Part shown: piece by piece, positions 1 through 11,047 of the stretch | How the letters are laid out: each line of letters begins with the position of its first letter | Position numbering within the stretch: position 1 is the first letter of the stretch | Source: Plasmodium malariae | Lineage: Eukaryota; Apicomplexa; Aconoidasida; Haemosporida; Plasmodiidae | Assembly: GCF_900090045.1 (NCBI RefSeq) | Contig: NW_021638299.1 | Location: forward strand, 1 to 64,000 | Direction of reading: 5' to 3' | Length of the DNA stretch: 64,000 bases | Made by a program: the position numbers and the translations under genes | The notes under the pieces: generated by a model | Told to the model about the DNA's origin: nothing | Database searches by the model: none | Seen by the model: only the letters and a program-made list of their open reading frames with translations

Positions 1-150
1 TATATATACCTATATATTTATATATACCTATATATTTATATATACCTATATATTTATATATACCTATGTATTTATATATACCTATATATTTATATATACC
101 TATGTATTTATATACACCTATGTATTTACATATACATTTATATACGTATG
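1..150. repeat. TA-rich ~20-bp tandem repeat
   Basis: Direct tandem copies of a ~20-bp unit (core tatatatacctatatattta) fill the left edge. They lie in the presumed first intron of the PHF5A gene. Typical Plasmodium intronic or intergenic minisatellite. Confidence 0.85.
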
Positions 151-212
151 TTTTGGGGTGAAATGTTACATTTTGTTTTTTTTGTTTCCTCCCCCCCCCA
201 CCTACGTTACAG

Positions 213-1396
213 ACCCTGATTTGATTATGTGTAGAAAGCAGCCAGGAATAGGTAAAAATAAAAGGAAGGAAAGAACTATGATAAATACATAGAAATTGAT
301 AGATTAAATTTGTTGTTCTTAAGGGATGAGTGGCTAAACAGGGTTGATAAAAACCTGAGGGAGCGACTTGCCATTTATGCTTGCTCAATTTTTGTGAAGC
401 CCCCATCTGCTCCTTTTGCGTACCTATGTTTATGTGTTGTATAAATATGTACGTATATGTATGTATATATATATATGGTTGTATATGTGTATGTATCCTT
501 TTACAGCCATCGGCAGACTATGCGAAAAGTGCGATGGGAAATGCCCAATATGTGATTCTTATGTAAGACCTTACACCCTAGTACGTATATGTGATGAATG
601 CAATTACGGGAGTTATCAGGTATAGTTAAAATGTGCATTGTGATGAAGTAGGAAATTATGCTCTTCTATTTGTGAACATAAAAGAATGTGCATGCGTGTG
701 TTTGTACTTTTATTATGGGAACATACGAACGGTTTTGTCTTTTCCTTCAAAAGGATGAAGGTGTAATTAACCCATCTTACGATTTTTTTTTTTTTTTGTT
801 TTATGTTAGAGCGGTTAAAATTATGTTTTTTTTTTTTTTTCGAGCTGTGAAAACTGTGTTTATTTTTTTTTTTTTTTACAGCTATTAATATTGTATTATT
901 TTTTTTTTTTACAGCTATTAATATTGTATTATTTTTTTTTTTTACAGCTATATTAATATTGTATTTTTTATTTTTATTATTATTTTTTTTTTTTATTTGT
1001 CCCTTTTTTTTGCATAGGGAAGATGTATCATTTGCGGAGGAACTGGTATATCGGACGCGTATTATTGTAAAGAATGTTGTCTTTGCGAAAAGGACGTAAG
1101 TGACACTTCTACATGTGGGTGCATATTGTTCTAGCCTATTTCCAAATACATACAAATAGTGATATTTGTATATGAGAAAGAAGTTATATTTCTTATAGTA
1201 TTTCTTACAAATTGTATATTTGCTATTTTGGCATATTTTTCCATTTTTTTTTTTTTTTACCACACTTTCTAATTTTTTTTTTTTTTTTGCGTTTTTATTG
1301 TTTAAGAGAGATGGTTGTCCCAAAATTGTAAACTTAGGCAGTGCGAAGACAGATCTGTTTTATGAAAACAAAAAGTACGAATTTAAAAAGCAGTAA
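213..1396 (+). CDS. PHF5A: PHF5A/Rds3-like splicing factor 3b subunit, 5' exon outside window
   Basis: Small zinc-binding protein of the SF3b complex of U2 snRNP, which helps recognise the intron branch site in the nucleus. Four exons are visible: 213-251, 507-619, 1018-1095 and 1307-1396 (stop TAA 1394-1396), all with GT-AG borders and matching phases. The joined product reads [12 protein letters not shown], then [20 protein letters not shown], then [20 protein letters not shown], ending [20 protein letters not shown]. It follows the very conserved ~110-residue PHF5A family nearly residue for residue and keeps its CxxC zinc knuckles. The family's first ~5 residues (MAKHH-like) are not found in 1-212, so the first exon lies upstream of the window and position 213 is a 3' splice site. 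The intron at 620-1017 contains a triplicated acceptor-like segment. Identification is very secure; only the missing start is uncertain. Confidence 0.95.
861..965 (+). repeat. 33-bp tandem triplication containing a 3'-splice-site-like motif
   Basis: Inside the third visible PHF5A intron, a unit of T-run plus acagctattaatattgt occurs three times with a 33-bp period. Each copy ends its T-run with ACAG (878-881, 911-914, 944-947). Every copy therefore resembles a strong acceptor, although the reading-frame-consistent acceptor is GCATAG at 1012-1017. Confidence 0.8.
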
Positions 1397-1809
1397 CGTC
1401 GAACACTGTGCCGGTGTATTTTTTGTTGTGCTGAAGTTGTTATAAGTTGGGAGAAAAAAAAAAAAAAGCGATTGTAAAAGTGAATGAAAAAGAGGATACA
1501 AAAATAAACGTGTTTTAACTTTAACATGTTGTATTTTGTAGTAATAAGTTGCAGTAACGCTTTTTTTTTTTTTTTTTTTTTAAAAGTTATTCATCATTTG
1601 CCTTATCATAATTGTTGTACGGTGCACATTGTCTGTTTTCAAATGTTTCTACAGCCATCGACATTTCTCCATATTCCTTTATATATCTCAATTTTTTTCT
1701 GTTTTGTTCCTTTATTTTCAATTTTCTTCATTTCCTCGTGACTGTATCATACATGTAAGAAGTATTTGTATAAATAAAGTAAAATTGTATTTTTTATATC
1801 CATAATTAT
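1397..1809. other. convergent intergenic spacer
   Basis: Spacer between PHF5A (+) and the next minus-strand gene. It holds poly-A and poly-T runs and no supported coding sequence. It probably carries the two 3' untranslated regions. Confidence 0.6.
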
Positions 1810-2256
1810 TTAAAATAGAATATCAAAAAATGAACTACTATGTAAACCCTTTAAATAACGCGTAAGCCGTGGATAACAGATTATAGGCATACCCGATCTT
1901 TCATTTAGTTCATAAAATAGCATAAATAAACGTTTTTTACAAATCATAGTTAAGACTAATTTAAAAAATTGTTCAATTGTGTCATATATATACTCATCAG
2001 TATACTTATCTGTGTTTGGAATAATTTCTTGTTCTATATTCCTGTGTTCATTGTTTATATATTTTTTTAGTTCACTTAAAAGATCTTCATATAATGTCCA
2101 ACTGATATTCATTGACATTACAGCTGTAATTGCTCTTGAATAAAGTTGCTTTTTATTATTTTTTATTTTTTTATAAAAGCTATACCTCTTAACCTGTTTT
2201 CTATAAATTTTTTCGTTATGCATAAAGTAGAAGCAGTTCTTCATCATTAGCATAGC
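1810..2256 (-). CDS. terminal exon of an unrecognised conserved-looking protein
   Basis: Minus-strand open frame of about 148 residues ending at TAA 1810-1812. A 3' splice acceptor (TTTACTCACAG) lies directly upstream, so the exon probably starts at 2256 in phase 0 (GCT ATG CTA). The alternative is a single-exon gene starting at ATG 2253. The protein is mixed-composition and not low complexity, for example SWTLYEDLLSELKKYI, FFKLVLTMICKKRLFMLFYE and GMPIICYPRLTRYLKGL. It looks helical and basic, with no membrane segment that I trust and no motif that I recognise. Upstream exons would lie beyond 2260 on the minus strand, but I could not connect any with consistent phase. Coding status is likely; function is unknown. 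Confidence 0.55.
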   Translation of the reverse strand, partial: AMLMMKNCFYFMHNEKIYRKQVKRYSFYKKIKNNKKQLYSRAITAVMSMNISWTLYEDLLSELKKYINNEHRNIEQEIIPNTDKYTDEYIYDTIEQFFKLVLTMICKKRLFMLFYELNERSGMPIICYPRLTRYLKGLHSSSFFDILF

Positions 2257-2875
2257 CTGTGAGTAAAGAGAAAAGGGAAAAAAGAAATAATAAATAAATG
2301 CAAAGAAAGGAAGAGGAGTGGAAAGGAAAAAGTTTCCATTGTATCTTGTTTGCGTTTATATATAATGTGTAGTTTTCCTTCGGGTGCACAGAGTGCTTTT
2401 TATTTTGTGGTTTATAGCTTTTTGTATTTTTTTTTATTTTCTATTTTTTTTTCAGTTTTTCTGCAATTATCTTTTCTTCAATTATCTTTTCTTCAGTTTT
2501 GTTTTTTCCAATTTTTTTTCATTTATAACAATTAGCCTTTTTTCAATACTAATATCTTCTCCATCTTTGTAACTACTCAGAAGAATTATGTGCATAAAAA
2601 ACAGAAAGTAGTGCAAAGTTGTAAGTAGGTTGTATATATCATGTGGGTACACAAAACGAAACGAACGTAGGGGTAAGTATGCTAGTGCATATATAAGGAT
2701 ATGTATGCATATATGCAGATATATACATATGTGCACCGGTGTGAATATATCACATACGAAGGAGGAGTGCTTTTTTTATTTAACCTGTTATTGCTTAAGA
2801 GTACCGACTTTACACATGAGTTGCGGTAAAACCCTGTGAAAGTGAAGAAGACAAAATGAACGAAATATAATGAGC

Positions 2876-3080
2876 ATGAGGAACGAAATAAAATACGTAT
2901 GAGGAACGAAATAAAATACGCATGAGGAACGAAATAAAATACGCATGAGGAACGAAATAAAATACGCATGAGGAACGAAATAAAATACGCATGAGGAACG
3001 AAACAAAATGAACGTGAGGAACTAAATAAAATGAACGTGGGGAACAAAATAAAATAAGTATGAGTAACGAAATAAAATGA
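2876..3080. repeat. 23-bp tandem repeat array
   Basis: Repeated unit of about 23 bp with core gaggaacgaaataaaatacg, around eight copies, with the right-hand copies degenerating. It accounts for the reading frames rich in FRSSCVFYFVPHAY on the minus strand, which are therefore not genes. Confidence 0.85.
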
Positions 3081-3300
3081 ACATAATGAACAGAGAGAAC
3101 ATAACACCAAATTTTAGTTTATTCCCAAATTTGTTGTATATTAGAGTTCATATGCTGGTTTACATCTTCGTAGGTACATTTTTTTTTTATTTAGAATTTT
3201 TCTTTTCATTAATATCGGCATTATTAACAGTCCCCGTGATATCTAAGTGCAGTTGCGATTATTCGGATGAGAAAGCAGTAAGAGAAGGAGAAATCCACTA

Positions 3301-3405
3301 AACAAGTGAGGAAGTAAGCGACTAAACAAATGAGGAAGTAAGCGACTAAACAAGTGAGGAAGTAAGCGACTAAACAAGTGAGGAAGTAAGTGACTAAACA
3401 AATGA
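3301..3405. repeat. 24-bp tandem repeat array
   Basis: About four copies of a 24-bp unit with core gaggaagtaagcgactaaac, differing by single bases (aagtg/aaatg). Intergenic. Confidence 0.8.
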
Positions 3406-3571
3406 TGAGGCAAAAAAAAAAAAAAAAAAAAGACAGTATAAGGGGGGATGGAGGGATAAATTATAAACAGAGTGGGTAACTGAAAGAATAACTAAAAGGT
3501 ATTGACAAAGTTATAAGGCCCAAAAATTTTAAAAATTAGTTTTTATCAAAAGAGGAAAGAGAAAGTGTTGG

Positions 3572-3688
3572 ATGGAAAGGGAAAATATGTTTAAATATTT
3601 TAGGACCAAAACAAAGTTCTTTTCACTATTTCTTTGCGTAAACTTTTGTTGCTTTAGTGTACAAGTTTGCACTAAGAATTACAAATGA
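3572..3688 (+). CDS. possible 38-residue signal-peptide-like ORF or first exon
   Basis: ATG at 3572 opens MERENMFKYFRTKTKFFSLF and continues into a hydrophobic run LCVNFCCFSVQVC before TGA at 3686-3688. A basic N-terminus followed by a hydrophobic core resembles a signal peptide. A GT (GTAAAC) after FFSLFLC could act as a splice donor, making this a first exon. No downstream exon was found. Low-confidence candidate that may be chance. Confidence 0.2.
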   Translation: MERENMFKYFRTKTKFFSLFLCVNFCCFSVQVCTKNYK

Positions 3689-4719
3689 ATAAATAAAAAA
3701 TTTAAGTTTGCATGGCAATATATTCATGTAATGTACTTTTTGTATACCATGGTTTATACCATCTTTCGTTGAATTACTTAATAGATAAAGAGTTCGATGG
3801 ATAAACTACAAAAGGGGAATAAATGAAAGGGGAAAAAAAACCAAAACAGGAGTATACAATACACGCATGTGTATGTACACGGGAAAAAGTATCCTCAGAA
3901 AGGTCCTCAAGAGGCTTTGTTTTACGTACATACGTACTTATATACATAGGTATATATGTATATTCATATATTTATGCAAAGGTACATGTAAACATACTCA
4001 TTCGCGGAGGAAAATATTTTTCTTTTTTTAAAAAAAAAAAAAAAAAAAAAATTGTTTAATTTTCAACATAATGCAACTAGATTTAAATTCATGTGCATAA
4101 CAAATAAATGATGTCTTTCAACACAATGTAGTTTAGTTGTTTCATTGTTCACTCGATTTTTTTTTTTTTATTTCGGTTGGAGATATGGATGGAAGGGGAC
4201 CTTACACCAATGTACGACATATTGCTCATATGAATTATCAAAGGGGGAAAATATGTATACACTATTAAAAAACAAAAAACAAAAAACAAATAGCCAAATG
4301 ACCACCTATGAACCACACAGTTTTGCATTAAATAAAAGGATAAAAAAATGTATAAAATGAATTGCACCTAACACGTTCAGTATCTTTTTTTTCTTTCTTC
4401 GTTCTTCTTTCTTCTTTCTTCTTTCTTCTTTTTTCTTTTTGTTTTTCAATTCTTTCCTTTTTGCAAAGTTCGTTATTTCCTACACGATTTTATCAAAAAA
4501 GTAATTTCATGTTGTACAAAATATGTAAGTACTTGAATATATGCAATAACAAAATTTTAATTTTTTTTCACTTCGGATTAACCAAGCTATATTTCGCAAC
4601 ATGTCATCATACGATCCGATAAAGCTTGTGTAAAATGTTACAAGAATATTAAGAAGGGGGAGAAGGAAAGAAAAAAAAAAAAAGACTCGCAAGTTATGCA
4701 ATAATAGATAAACATTAAT

Positions 4720-4825
4720 ATATACATACATACATACATACATAAAAACATACATGCATAAAAACATACATGCATAAAAACATACACGCATAAAAACATA
4801 CACGCATAAAAACATACATGCATAT
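4720..4825. repeat. 16-bp tandem repeat
   Basis: Copies of a 16-bp unit (cataaaaacatacatg) with g/c variation, preceded by a CATA microsatellite. Intergenic. Confidence 0.8.
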
Positions 4826-5024
4826 AAATTATATATATATATATATAATATCCATACATTTGTATATATGCAAAAAATATATCAAAGCAGAAGGGTAAAA
4901 AAAAAAAATTCGCAAAGGAGAAAGGAGCAAGGTGAAAGGGCAAAAAAATTCAAGTTCGTCATTTTTACTATTACATGACTATTGTCATAAACAAAAAAAA
5001 AAAAAAAAAAGAAAAAAAAAGAAA

Positions 5025-5168
5025 ATACGAAACAAAATACGAAACAAAATAAGAAACGAAATAAGAAACAAAATAAGAAACGAAATAAGAAACAAAATAA
5101 GAAACGAAATAAGAAACAAAATAAGAAACGAAATAAGAAACAAAATAAGAAACGAAATAAGAAAGGAA
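5025..5168. repeat. 12/24-bp tandem repeat
   Basis: Alternating 12-bp units gaaacaaaataa and gaaacgaaataa, roughly twelve in total. The KIRNEIRN-type frame seen on the plus strand is a translation of this array. Confidence 0.85.
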
Positions 5169-5683
5169 TGTTTCACGTATAATAATAATATTATGTAGTG
5201 CTCAAAAAAAATATTTTGTTCTTTTAATGCCTTGAGTGTTGAATGTTCAAAGCGTGAACGAACTAAAAAGGAAAATACAAATTTGAACGAAAAAAATTAG
5301 CTAGCAAGGAGTTTGCAAACGGGGAACATGTACATCATATATATTTATAAATAATTTTATACGTTTATACGCATTTGTATACGTTAAATATACATTTCTA
5401 CGAATTGTATATATATATATATATATGTATGTGCGTACGTATGTATATTCAAAATTCCCCCGTCAAGAAAAATGTGAACCAGTTTTCACCTCTAAACCGA
5501 GTCTTACTTATTTCTTTTTTTTTTCAAGTCAACCCTTAAAGTAGCTAGAAAAAAGAAAAAAAAAAAAAAAAAAAAGTATAACGTTATAAAAGTATAACAT
5601 CATAAGAGTATAAAAAAAGGCAAAAAGGCGAGTAATTAAAAAAACAAGCGCAGATGTATAAAGTCTTAACGTAACCGCCGAAT

Positions 5684-5714
<31 letters not shown>

Positions 5715-5718
5715 ATGA

Positions 5719-8700
5719 ATGTGTGCTAAGTTGATGGCTTTAAAAAACGCAAAATGCAATCGGCGTTTCATAATATCACTCCTACTACTATTCCTATTGC
5801 TCCTATTCGCATTAGAATCAGGAGGTAGAGATATAAGTAGTGTGGACAGTAAAAGTGAGGGAAAACATAATGGCAGTAGTAGCAGCAGTAGCAGTAGTAG
5901 CAGTAGTAGCAGCAGTAGCAGTAGTAGCAGTAGTAGCAGCAGTAGCAGTAGTAGCAGTAGTAGCAACAACAACAGTAACAGTAACAACATCAACAAACAC
6001 AAAAACAACAATATCAGATATGATGATGGCTCTCTAAGTAAGTCGAACGACAGGGAGAATTTGCAGGGTAAGAGCTCCCCAGAGTTTGTTAGTAGCAGTA
6101 AAGAGGAAGAAATGAAAAAGGAAAAAAAGGAGAATAATGAGAATAACGAAACAAGGGAGTATAACCAAAATAGCGAAAATAATTATTTACCAAAAAATGG
6201 TAAGAACTTGTCAAGGGGAGAGGAAGAACTGGACCCGGCTACGGACCATTATACCAATTTCCATGAAAAAAGTCAAGTTTTTCTTCCTGCAGAATACACC
6301 CTCACAGGTATGAAGGAAAAGGAAAAGGTGTTACAACGAAATGGTAGTCTTAAGGATGGTGTAGATAAAGACTACAAGAAAGGAGGAGAGCAAAAAATAA
6401 AGGAAATTAAAAATAGAGATAGAAACATTGATGAAGGTGAAGGTGAAAAACGTAAGAAAAAACTGTCAGCGAATTTTAACCTTCATGGGAAGGGAGAATA
6501 TGCGTTAAATGGAGAAGAAAATACAGTTATACATACGTTCATCTCGTCAAATAAAGATGTAAAATTAAAAAGTGAAGGAAGGAAAGTAGATAATATGAAT
6601 AATTATACCATTCATAAGGATGGTTCTAAAGATAGGATAAGCAGTAGAATTGAAAGCGGAAAAGGTACGGATGGAAGTGTTGGTAAGGAAGGTCCTTGTG
6701 ATGGGCTTAAAAAAAAGAAAATGATTGAGGAAAAGGAAGAGATGAGCAGCACTCAGAGTAAACAAAAATTAGTGAGTAGTAAAAGTAATTTCTCGGCTAC
6801 AATACTAAATGTTTATATGACTGAAAATAAAAATTTGTACACAAATGTAAAAGTAGGTGAACAGGTTTTAAAATTATCCATAAATAGCAGACTAGAAGGA
6901 ATATATGTTTTTATGAAAGACTCCCAAGCATGTTATAAGGATGATGAAAAGAAGAGTTGTTACAATCCTAATATTTCTAGAAATGCAACTTGGTGTAATA
7001 ACGATTTATTATGTTTACCTGCTATTTTATCTAAACCGTATGAATGTTACAATGATAGCAATTTAAATATTGATAGTAAGGCAGCATATCCTAATGTGTA
7101 TTATGATTCTTTAAAATTTAGCGAAAGTCATGTGGAAGGGTCTGATGACGTAGATATTTTAGATTTGCAGTTGTCGAGCAGGAGTGGAAGTGCAGACGTG
7201 AGGGGAAGAATGGGCGGTGATAACGCATTCATCGAAGGAGCATCAAAAGTAGAACCAGAGGGAGCATTAGAAGTAGCATCAGAAAGAGGAGCAGACGTAT
7301 CAGAAACTGCATCAGAACCAGGCGCGGATGGAACCTTTTTCGAAAATGCGGACATTAAGTTAGTCATTGATTTGTCGCGTTATAACAACTGGAGTTTGTT
7401 CAAAGACACGGATGGTATTTTCGGTATTGCGGGCAAAGAATTAAGTTGTAGGAACACAAGTGCATGGAATAATATCATCGAAAAACATAACTCCTTGTTC
7501 GCTATTGATATTAATTTACCAGAAAATGCTATAAAGAAATTCGTTCATGTAGATGCTCCGAGTAGTAGCAAGAGGGAAGTTTTTCATTTTACACACATGA
7601 TGGAAGATCTTCATAAAAAGGAAAAAATAATGGGAAATATATGTACTCAAGGTCTTATTGATGCAGGGGATACCCGGGTTATGACTGGCGCGAAAGGTGA
7701 GGATGTGGGAGTGGGAGATAAGAAGAAAGGGGAAAAAGAAGCAGCAGTAGTCAAAGTTGGAGTGGGAGTGGGAGAAGAGGGAGAAGCCGAAAAAGTTAAC
7801 ATGTACAAAGATAAAGCGGAGGGGGGGAAATTACCTGGAGAAGGAAGCGTTGAGGGGAGTAATGGTAAAGATAACATGAGAATAGAAACAGAAAAGAGTA
7901 GAAGTGGTACTAGTAGTAGTGATAATAGCAGTAGTGGTAGTGGTAATGGCAGCAATGAGGGGAGTGTGGGGGATGACCCCCCTTTGTGCAGGTCGGAAAT
8001 TCACATAGGAGATTACAAAAAAGAATATGGCGAAATAAAATGGGCAGAATCGAGAGAACGGGGCGGAATATTTTCGGATTCCTTTATGCAGTTTACTATA
8101 TATAATTTACAAGTATGTAATAAAAATATATTTGGAAAGTATAGTAGCAATTGGCAAGGTATTATAGACTTAACTAGTAAGTGTCTAGTACTACCAAAAA
8201 TGTATTGGCTAAGTTTAATGGAGTACTTACCAGTTAATAAGAATGATGAAAGGTGCGTACCAAAGAATAAAGTTGATGTAGTATTTGATGAGGATTCGAT
8301 CCCTCGAATGTGTTCAGTGGATGAGAAAAACAGACCACTTCCTGTTCTAAAGTTTTACTTCTCTGACAACGATGTTGTGAGTGATAACAATGTATGCAGC
8401 GAAGACGTAGACATGTTTAAGGTTAGAAGTCGTAGCGCTAGTGGCTCAAAAACTAACATGCAGGAGATACTCATCCCCCTGGACAATCTCATCATTAACG
8501 AGAACAGCATAAATGACAATTACTTGTGTGTCATTCCGGATATACACGAAGGGGTGACTAGCGAGAACAGCGGAAGGACAACGAAACCGTTGATTAAGTT
8601 TGGGACATATGTATTAAACAATTTTTATGTTGTAGTTGATCAATATAATTTTCGTGTAGGATTTGCAAATAAAAAAAATTTTCATTGGTCAGATGATAAA

Positions 8701-8943
8701 TGTACAAAAAAAGCAGAATGTATAGGAGATCAGTTTTATGAACCTGCTTTAAATATCTGTATTGATCCTGATTGTTCTATTTGGTATTTCTATACCTTAA
8801 ATGATCAAACAAAAAAGTGTGAATCATTATCTTCTCGTTTTTATATCTTTCTACTAATACTCATTTTTTTACTTATACTCGATATACAATCGTACTACTT
8901 CTACCGAAGGTCGGTGCATGTTGCGAAAATGTCGTCGCGTTGA
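5719..8943 (+). CDS. membrane-anchored protein with a degenerate pepsin-like (A1 aspartic protease) fold
   Basis: Single-exon gene of 1,074 residues. ATG 5719 opens a basic stretch and a hydrophobic signal sequence (FIISLLLLFLLLLFA). A run of 30 serines follows (53-82), then a charged low-complexity region. From about residue 370 the sequence tracks the pepsin family. VGEQVLKLSINSR (379-391) aligns with the strand leading to the first catalytic DTGS, but the Asp is gone. DGIFGIAGKEL matches the DGIlGLg motif. GIIDLTSKCLVLP (814-826) matches the second DTGTS; D817 is kept but the Gly-Thr context is lost. NNFYVVVDQYNFRVGFA (967-983) matches the C-terminal conserved strand. Many cysteines suggest disulfides. 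A membrane helix at about 1041-1056 leaves a short basic tail, predicting a type I membrane protein in the secretory pathway. Probably proteolytically inactive. Low-complexity inserts at about 490-540 and 650-760 split the domain. Confidence 0.85.
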   Translation: MCAKLMALKNAKCNRRFIISLLLLFLLLLFALESGGRDISSVDSKSEGKHNGSSSSSSSSSSSSSSSSSSSSSSSSSSSSSSNNNSNSNNINKHKNNNIRYDDGSLSKSNDRENLQGKSSPEFVSSSKEEEMKKEKKENNENNETREYNQNSENNYLPKNGKNLSRGEEELDPATDHYTNFHEKSQVFLPAEYTLTGMKEKEKVLQRNGSLKDGVDKDYKKGGEQKIKEIKNRDRNIDEGEGEKRKKKLSANFNLHGKGEYALNGEENTVIHTFISSNKDVKLKSEGRKVDNMNNYTIHKDGSKDRISSRIESGKGTDGSVGKEGPCDGLKKKKMIEEKEEMSSTQSKQKLVSSKSNFSATILNVYMTENKNLYTNVKVGEQVLKLSINSRLEGIYVFMKDSQACYKDDEKKSCYNPNISRNATWCNNDLLCLPAILSKPYECYNDSNLNIDSKAAYPNVYYDSLKFSESHVEGSDDVDILDLQLSSRSGSADVRGRMGGDNAFIEGASKVEPEGALEVASERGADVSETASEPGADGTFFENADIKLVIDLSRYNNWSLFKDTDGIFGIAGKELSCRNTSAWNNIIEKHNSLFAIDINLPENAIKKFVHVDAPSSSKREVFHFTHMMEDLHKKEKIMGNICTQGLIDAGDTRVMTGAKGEDVGVGDKKKGEKEAAVVKVGVGVGEEGEAEKVNMYKDKAEGGKLPGEGSVEGSNGKDNMRIETEKSRSGTSSSDNSSSGSGNGSNEGSVGDDPPLCRSEIHIGDYKKEYGEIKWAESRERGGIFSDSFMQFTIYNLQVCNKNIFGKYSSNWQGIIDLTSKCLVLPKMYWLSLMEYLPVNKNDERCVPKNKVDVVFDEDSIPRMCSVDEKNRPLPVLKFYFSDNDVVSDNNVCSEDVDMFKVRSRSASGSKTNMQEILIPLDNLIINENSINDNYLCVIPDIHEGVTSENSGRTTKPLIKFGTYVLNNFYVVVDQYNFRVGFANKKNFHWSDDKCTKKAECIGDQFYEPALNICIDPDCSIWYFYTLNDQTKKCESLSSRFYIFLLILIFLLILDIQSYYFYRRSVHVAKMSSR

Positions 8944-9013
8944 CATGAAATCCAAAAGGGGGGAACGTATGTTTGACAACGTAGAATTGGTCGGGGGCGA
9001 CCGCACATGCATA

Positions 9014-9320
9014 AATACATTAATACGTTAATACGTTAATACGTTAATACGTTAATACGTATAGATACGTTAATACGTTAATACGTTAATACGTTAATAC
9101 GTTAATACGTTAATACGTTAATACGTTAATACGTTAATACGTTAATACGTTAATACGTTAATACGTTAATACGTTAATACGTTAATACGTTAATACGTTA
9201 ATACGTTAATACGTTAATACGTTAATACGTTAATACGTTAATACGTTAATACGTTAGTACGTTAATACGTTAATACGTTAGTACGTTAATACGTTAATAC
9301 GTTAATACATTAATACATAT
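9014..9320. repeat. 8-bp tandem repeat (ttaatacg), about 35 copies
   Basis: Nearly perfect head-to-tail array of ttaatacg with only rare changes (gtagatacg-like, ttagtacg, ttaataca). It lies about 70 bp after the stop codon of the pepsin-like gene. Confidence 0.95.
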
Positions 9321-10155
9321 GTACGTGCTTATAAATTGCCCCCTCCCCCTTGTCCCATTTGCTATGTTACATCCCACATTTCGCACGAAAATGCATTTCT
9401 TACTGGTTTTAGTGCCACTACTGTCTCCAAACTTATTTGAACCGTTTGTTAAGGGCAACTACGAGTGCACCATTTTGGGAATGTACATCTCTTGAAATTT
9501 GCTGAACGGATTTATTATTTTTTTTTGTTTTAACGTTGTATGGGTGTGCATGATTGTGTGTTATATCTACTTTCTTTTAATACGCATCGTTATGTTAGTA
9601 GTTGTCCATATAAGAATTCCCATTATTTTACTATTTATGTATTCTTATACATTTTTACGAATTTTTGTGTATCTTAACGTATATTCACAATTTTCATTAT
9701 TTTTGTGTATATGTATATATATATTTGTTTTTTTTATTTTATTTTCTTATTTTTTTATTTTCTTATTTTTTTTTTGTGTGTGCATAACATAACTTTTTTG
9801 GCTTTAAAACAAAAAAGAACATTAAAAAGGCGAAAATTATGATTTAAAAAAAAAAAAAATAAAATAATATGAGAAGTTTGTAACCATTGGTTGTAATTTT
9901 TTCTATTTTAAAGGGACCTTTGTCCGTTTATGCGATATGCAGTTAGGGGGGTGCAAAGAGGACAATTTTTATAAATTTTAATATATTTATATATGAGTGT
10001 ATATATATATATAGAATATATACAATATAGTGTACATTTTTTTTTCCCTTTTTGCGCACTTTTTCATTCATAAAAGATGAAGAAAGGAGGAGGTGAACAA
10101 GTCAGAGAAAGAACGTAATAATGTACATTCTCTTTGTATACAATGTATTTAATAG

Positions 10156-10194
<39 letters not shown>

Positions 10195-10610
10195 AATGTA
10201 CACGTTTTCATAAGCAGGGTGCGGAAAAATACGAAAAAAGGATAGGAACAAAATTTATACCCCAAATGACAGTGCACATAAATGCATTTTGAAAAAAGGC
10301 AACGAGGTTTTTGATAATCAGCTTTAAATATTTGGATGTGGGGGAGGAATAAATTATATACGTAAACGTTTATGTATGTATGTATATAAGTGTATATGTA
10401 TATACGTGTACACATGGATAAATGTATACATACAAGCGAACATGCTACTCCCATACTTGCCTATGCGCGTACGGAAAAAGCATTAAATAGAAAAACAAAA
10501 TATAATAGTACTTGTGAGCAGTGCAACAATTGTTCATTCCTCTTCGAGGATCCAAAGTATTTTCTAAATGTCTTTCAGTGTTAAACGATATATTTATTTC
10601 CATTTTTTCC

Positions 10611-10735
10611 AATTTTTTCCATGTTTCCATTTTTTGCATATTTTCCATGTTTCCATTTTTTGCATATTTTCCATGTTTCCATTTTTTGCATTTTTTCCAT
10701 GTTTCCATTTTTTGCATTTTTTCCATTTGTTTCCA
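10611..10735. repeat. ~26-bp tandem repeat
   Basis: About five copies with core ccatgtttccattttttgca, followed by T-rich degenerate copies near 10790-10870. Produces spurious reading frames on both strands. Confidence 0.85.
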
Positions 10736-11012
10736 TTTTTTTTTTTTTACTTATTTTTGTTTTTTTTATTTTTTTTTTTCTTTTTTTACTTTTTTTTTTA
10801 GTTTTAATTCCATTTCTTTTCTTTTTTTTTTAGTTTTAATTCCATTTCTTTTCTTTTTTTTCGTTTTATTTTCATTTTTTCCCATTTTGTTTACCTGTTT
10901 TGTCACTTCCTCCCTGTGGAACAACTCGTTTTTAGAAGACTAATGCTTACGATTAAGCAATTATTTTAACACACTAATTCATTGTTTGTATACTTTGTTA
11001 ACTATTTAAAAA

Positions 11013-11047
<35 letters not shown>

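Larger units (their letters stand above)
2257..5718. other. repeat-rich intergenic region with a few short candidate ORFs
   Basis: Divergent spacer between the minus-strand exon and the pepsin-like gene. It contains several tandem arrays (separate entries), A/T homopolymers and short frames. A 38-codon signal-peptide-like ORF (3572-3688) is listed separately. The frame at 4507-4640 on the minus strand (FYTSFIGSYDDMLRNIAWLI) looks somewhat protein-like, but has no assignable start or partner exon. No other gene is supported. Confidence 0.5.

Noticed and set aside
616..1323. Minus-strand 235-codon Lys/Asn-rich frame
   Set aside because: Overlaps three well-supported PHF5A exons; its lysines come from intron poly-T tracts.
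5529..6011. Minus-strand poly-leucine frame opposite the poly-serine tract
   Set aside because: Antisense translation of AGT/AGC repeats in the pepsin-like gene; the plus frame carries the signal peptide and domain.
9014..9320. Could the regular arrays be CRISPR or telomere-associated repeats?
   Set aside because: Units are directly adjacent without unique spacers, and the window is a housekeeping gene block of a eukaryotic chromosome; no GGGTTYA-type telomeric repeat is seen.
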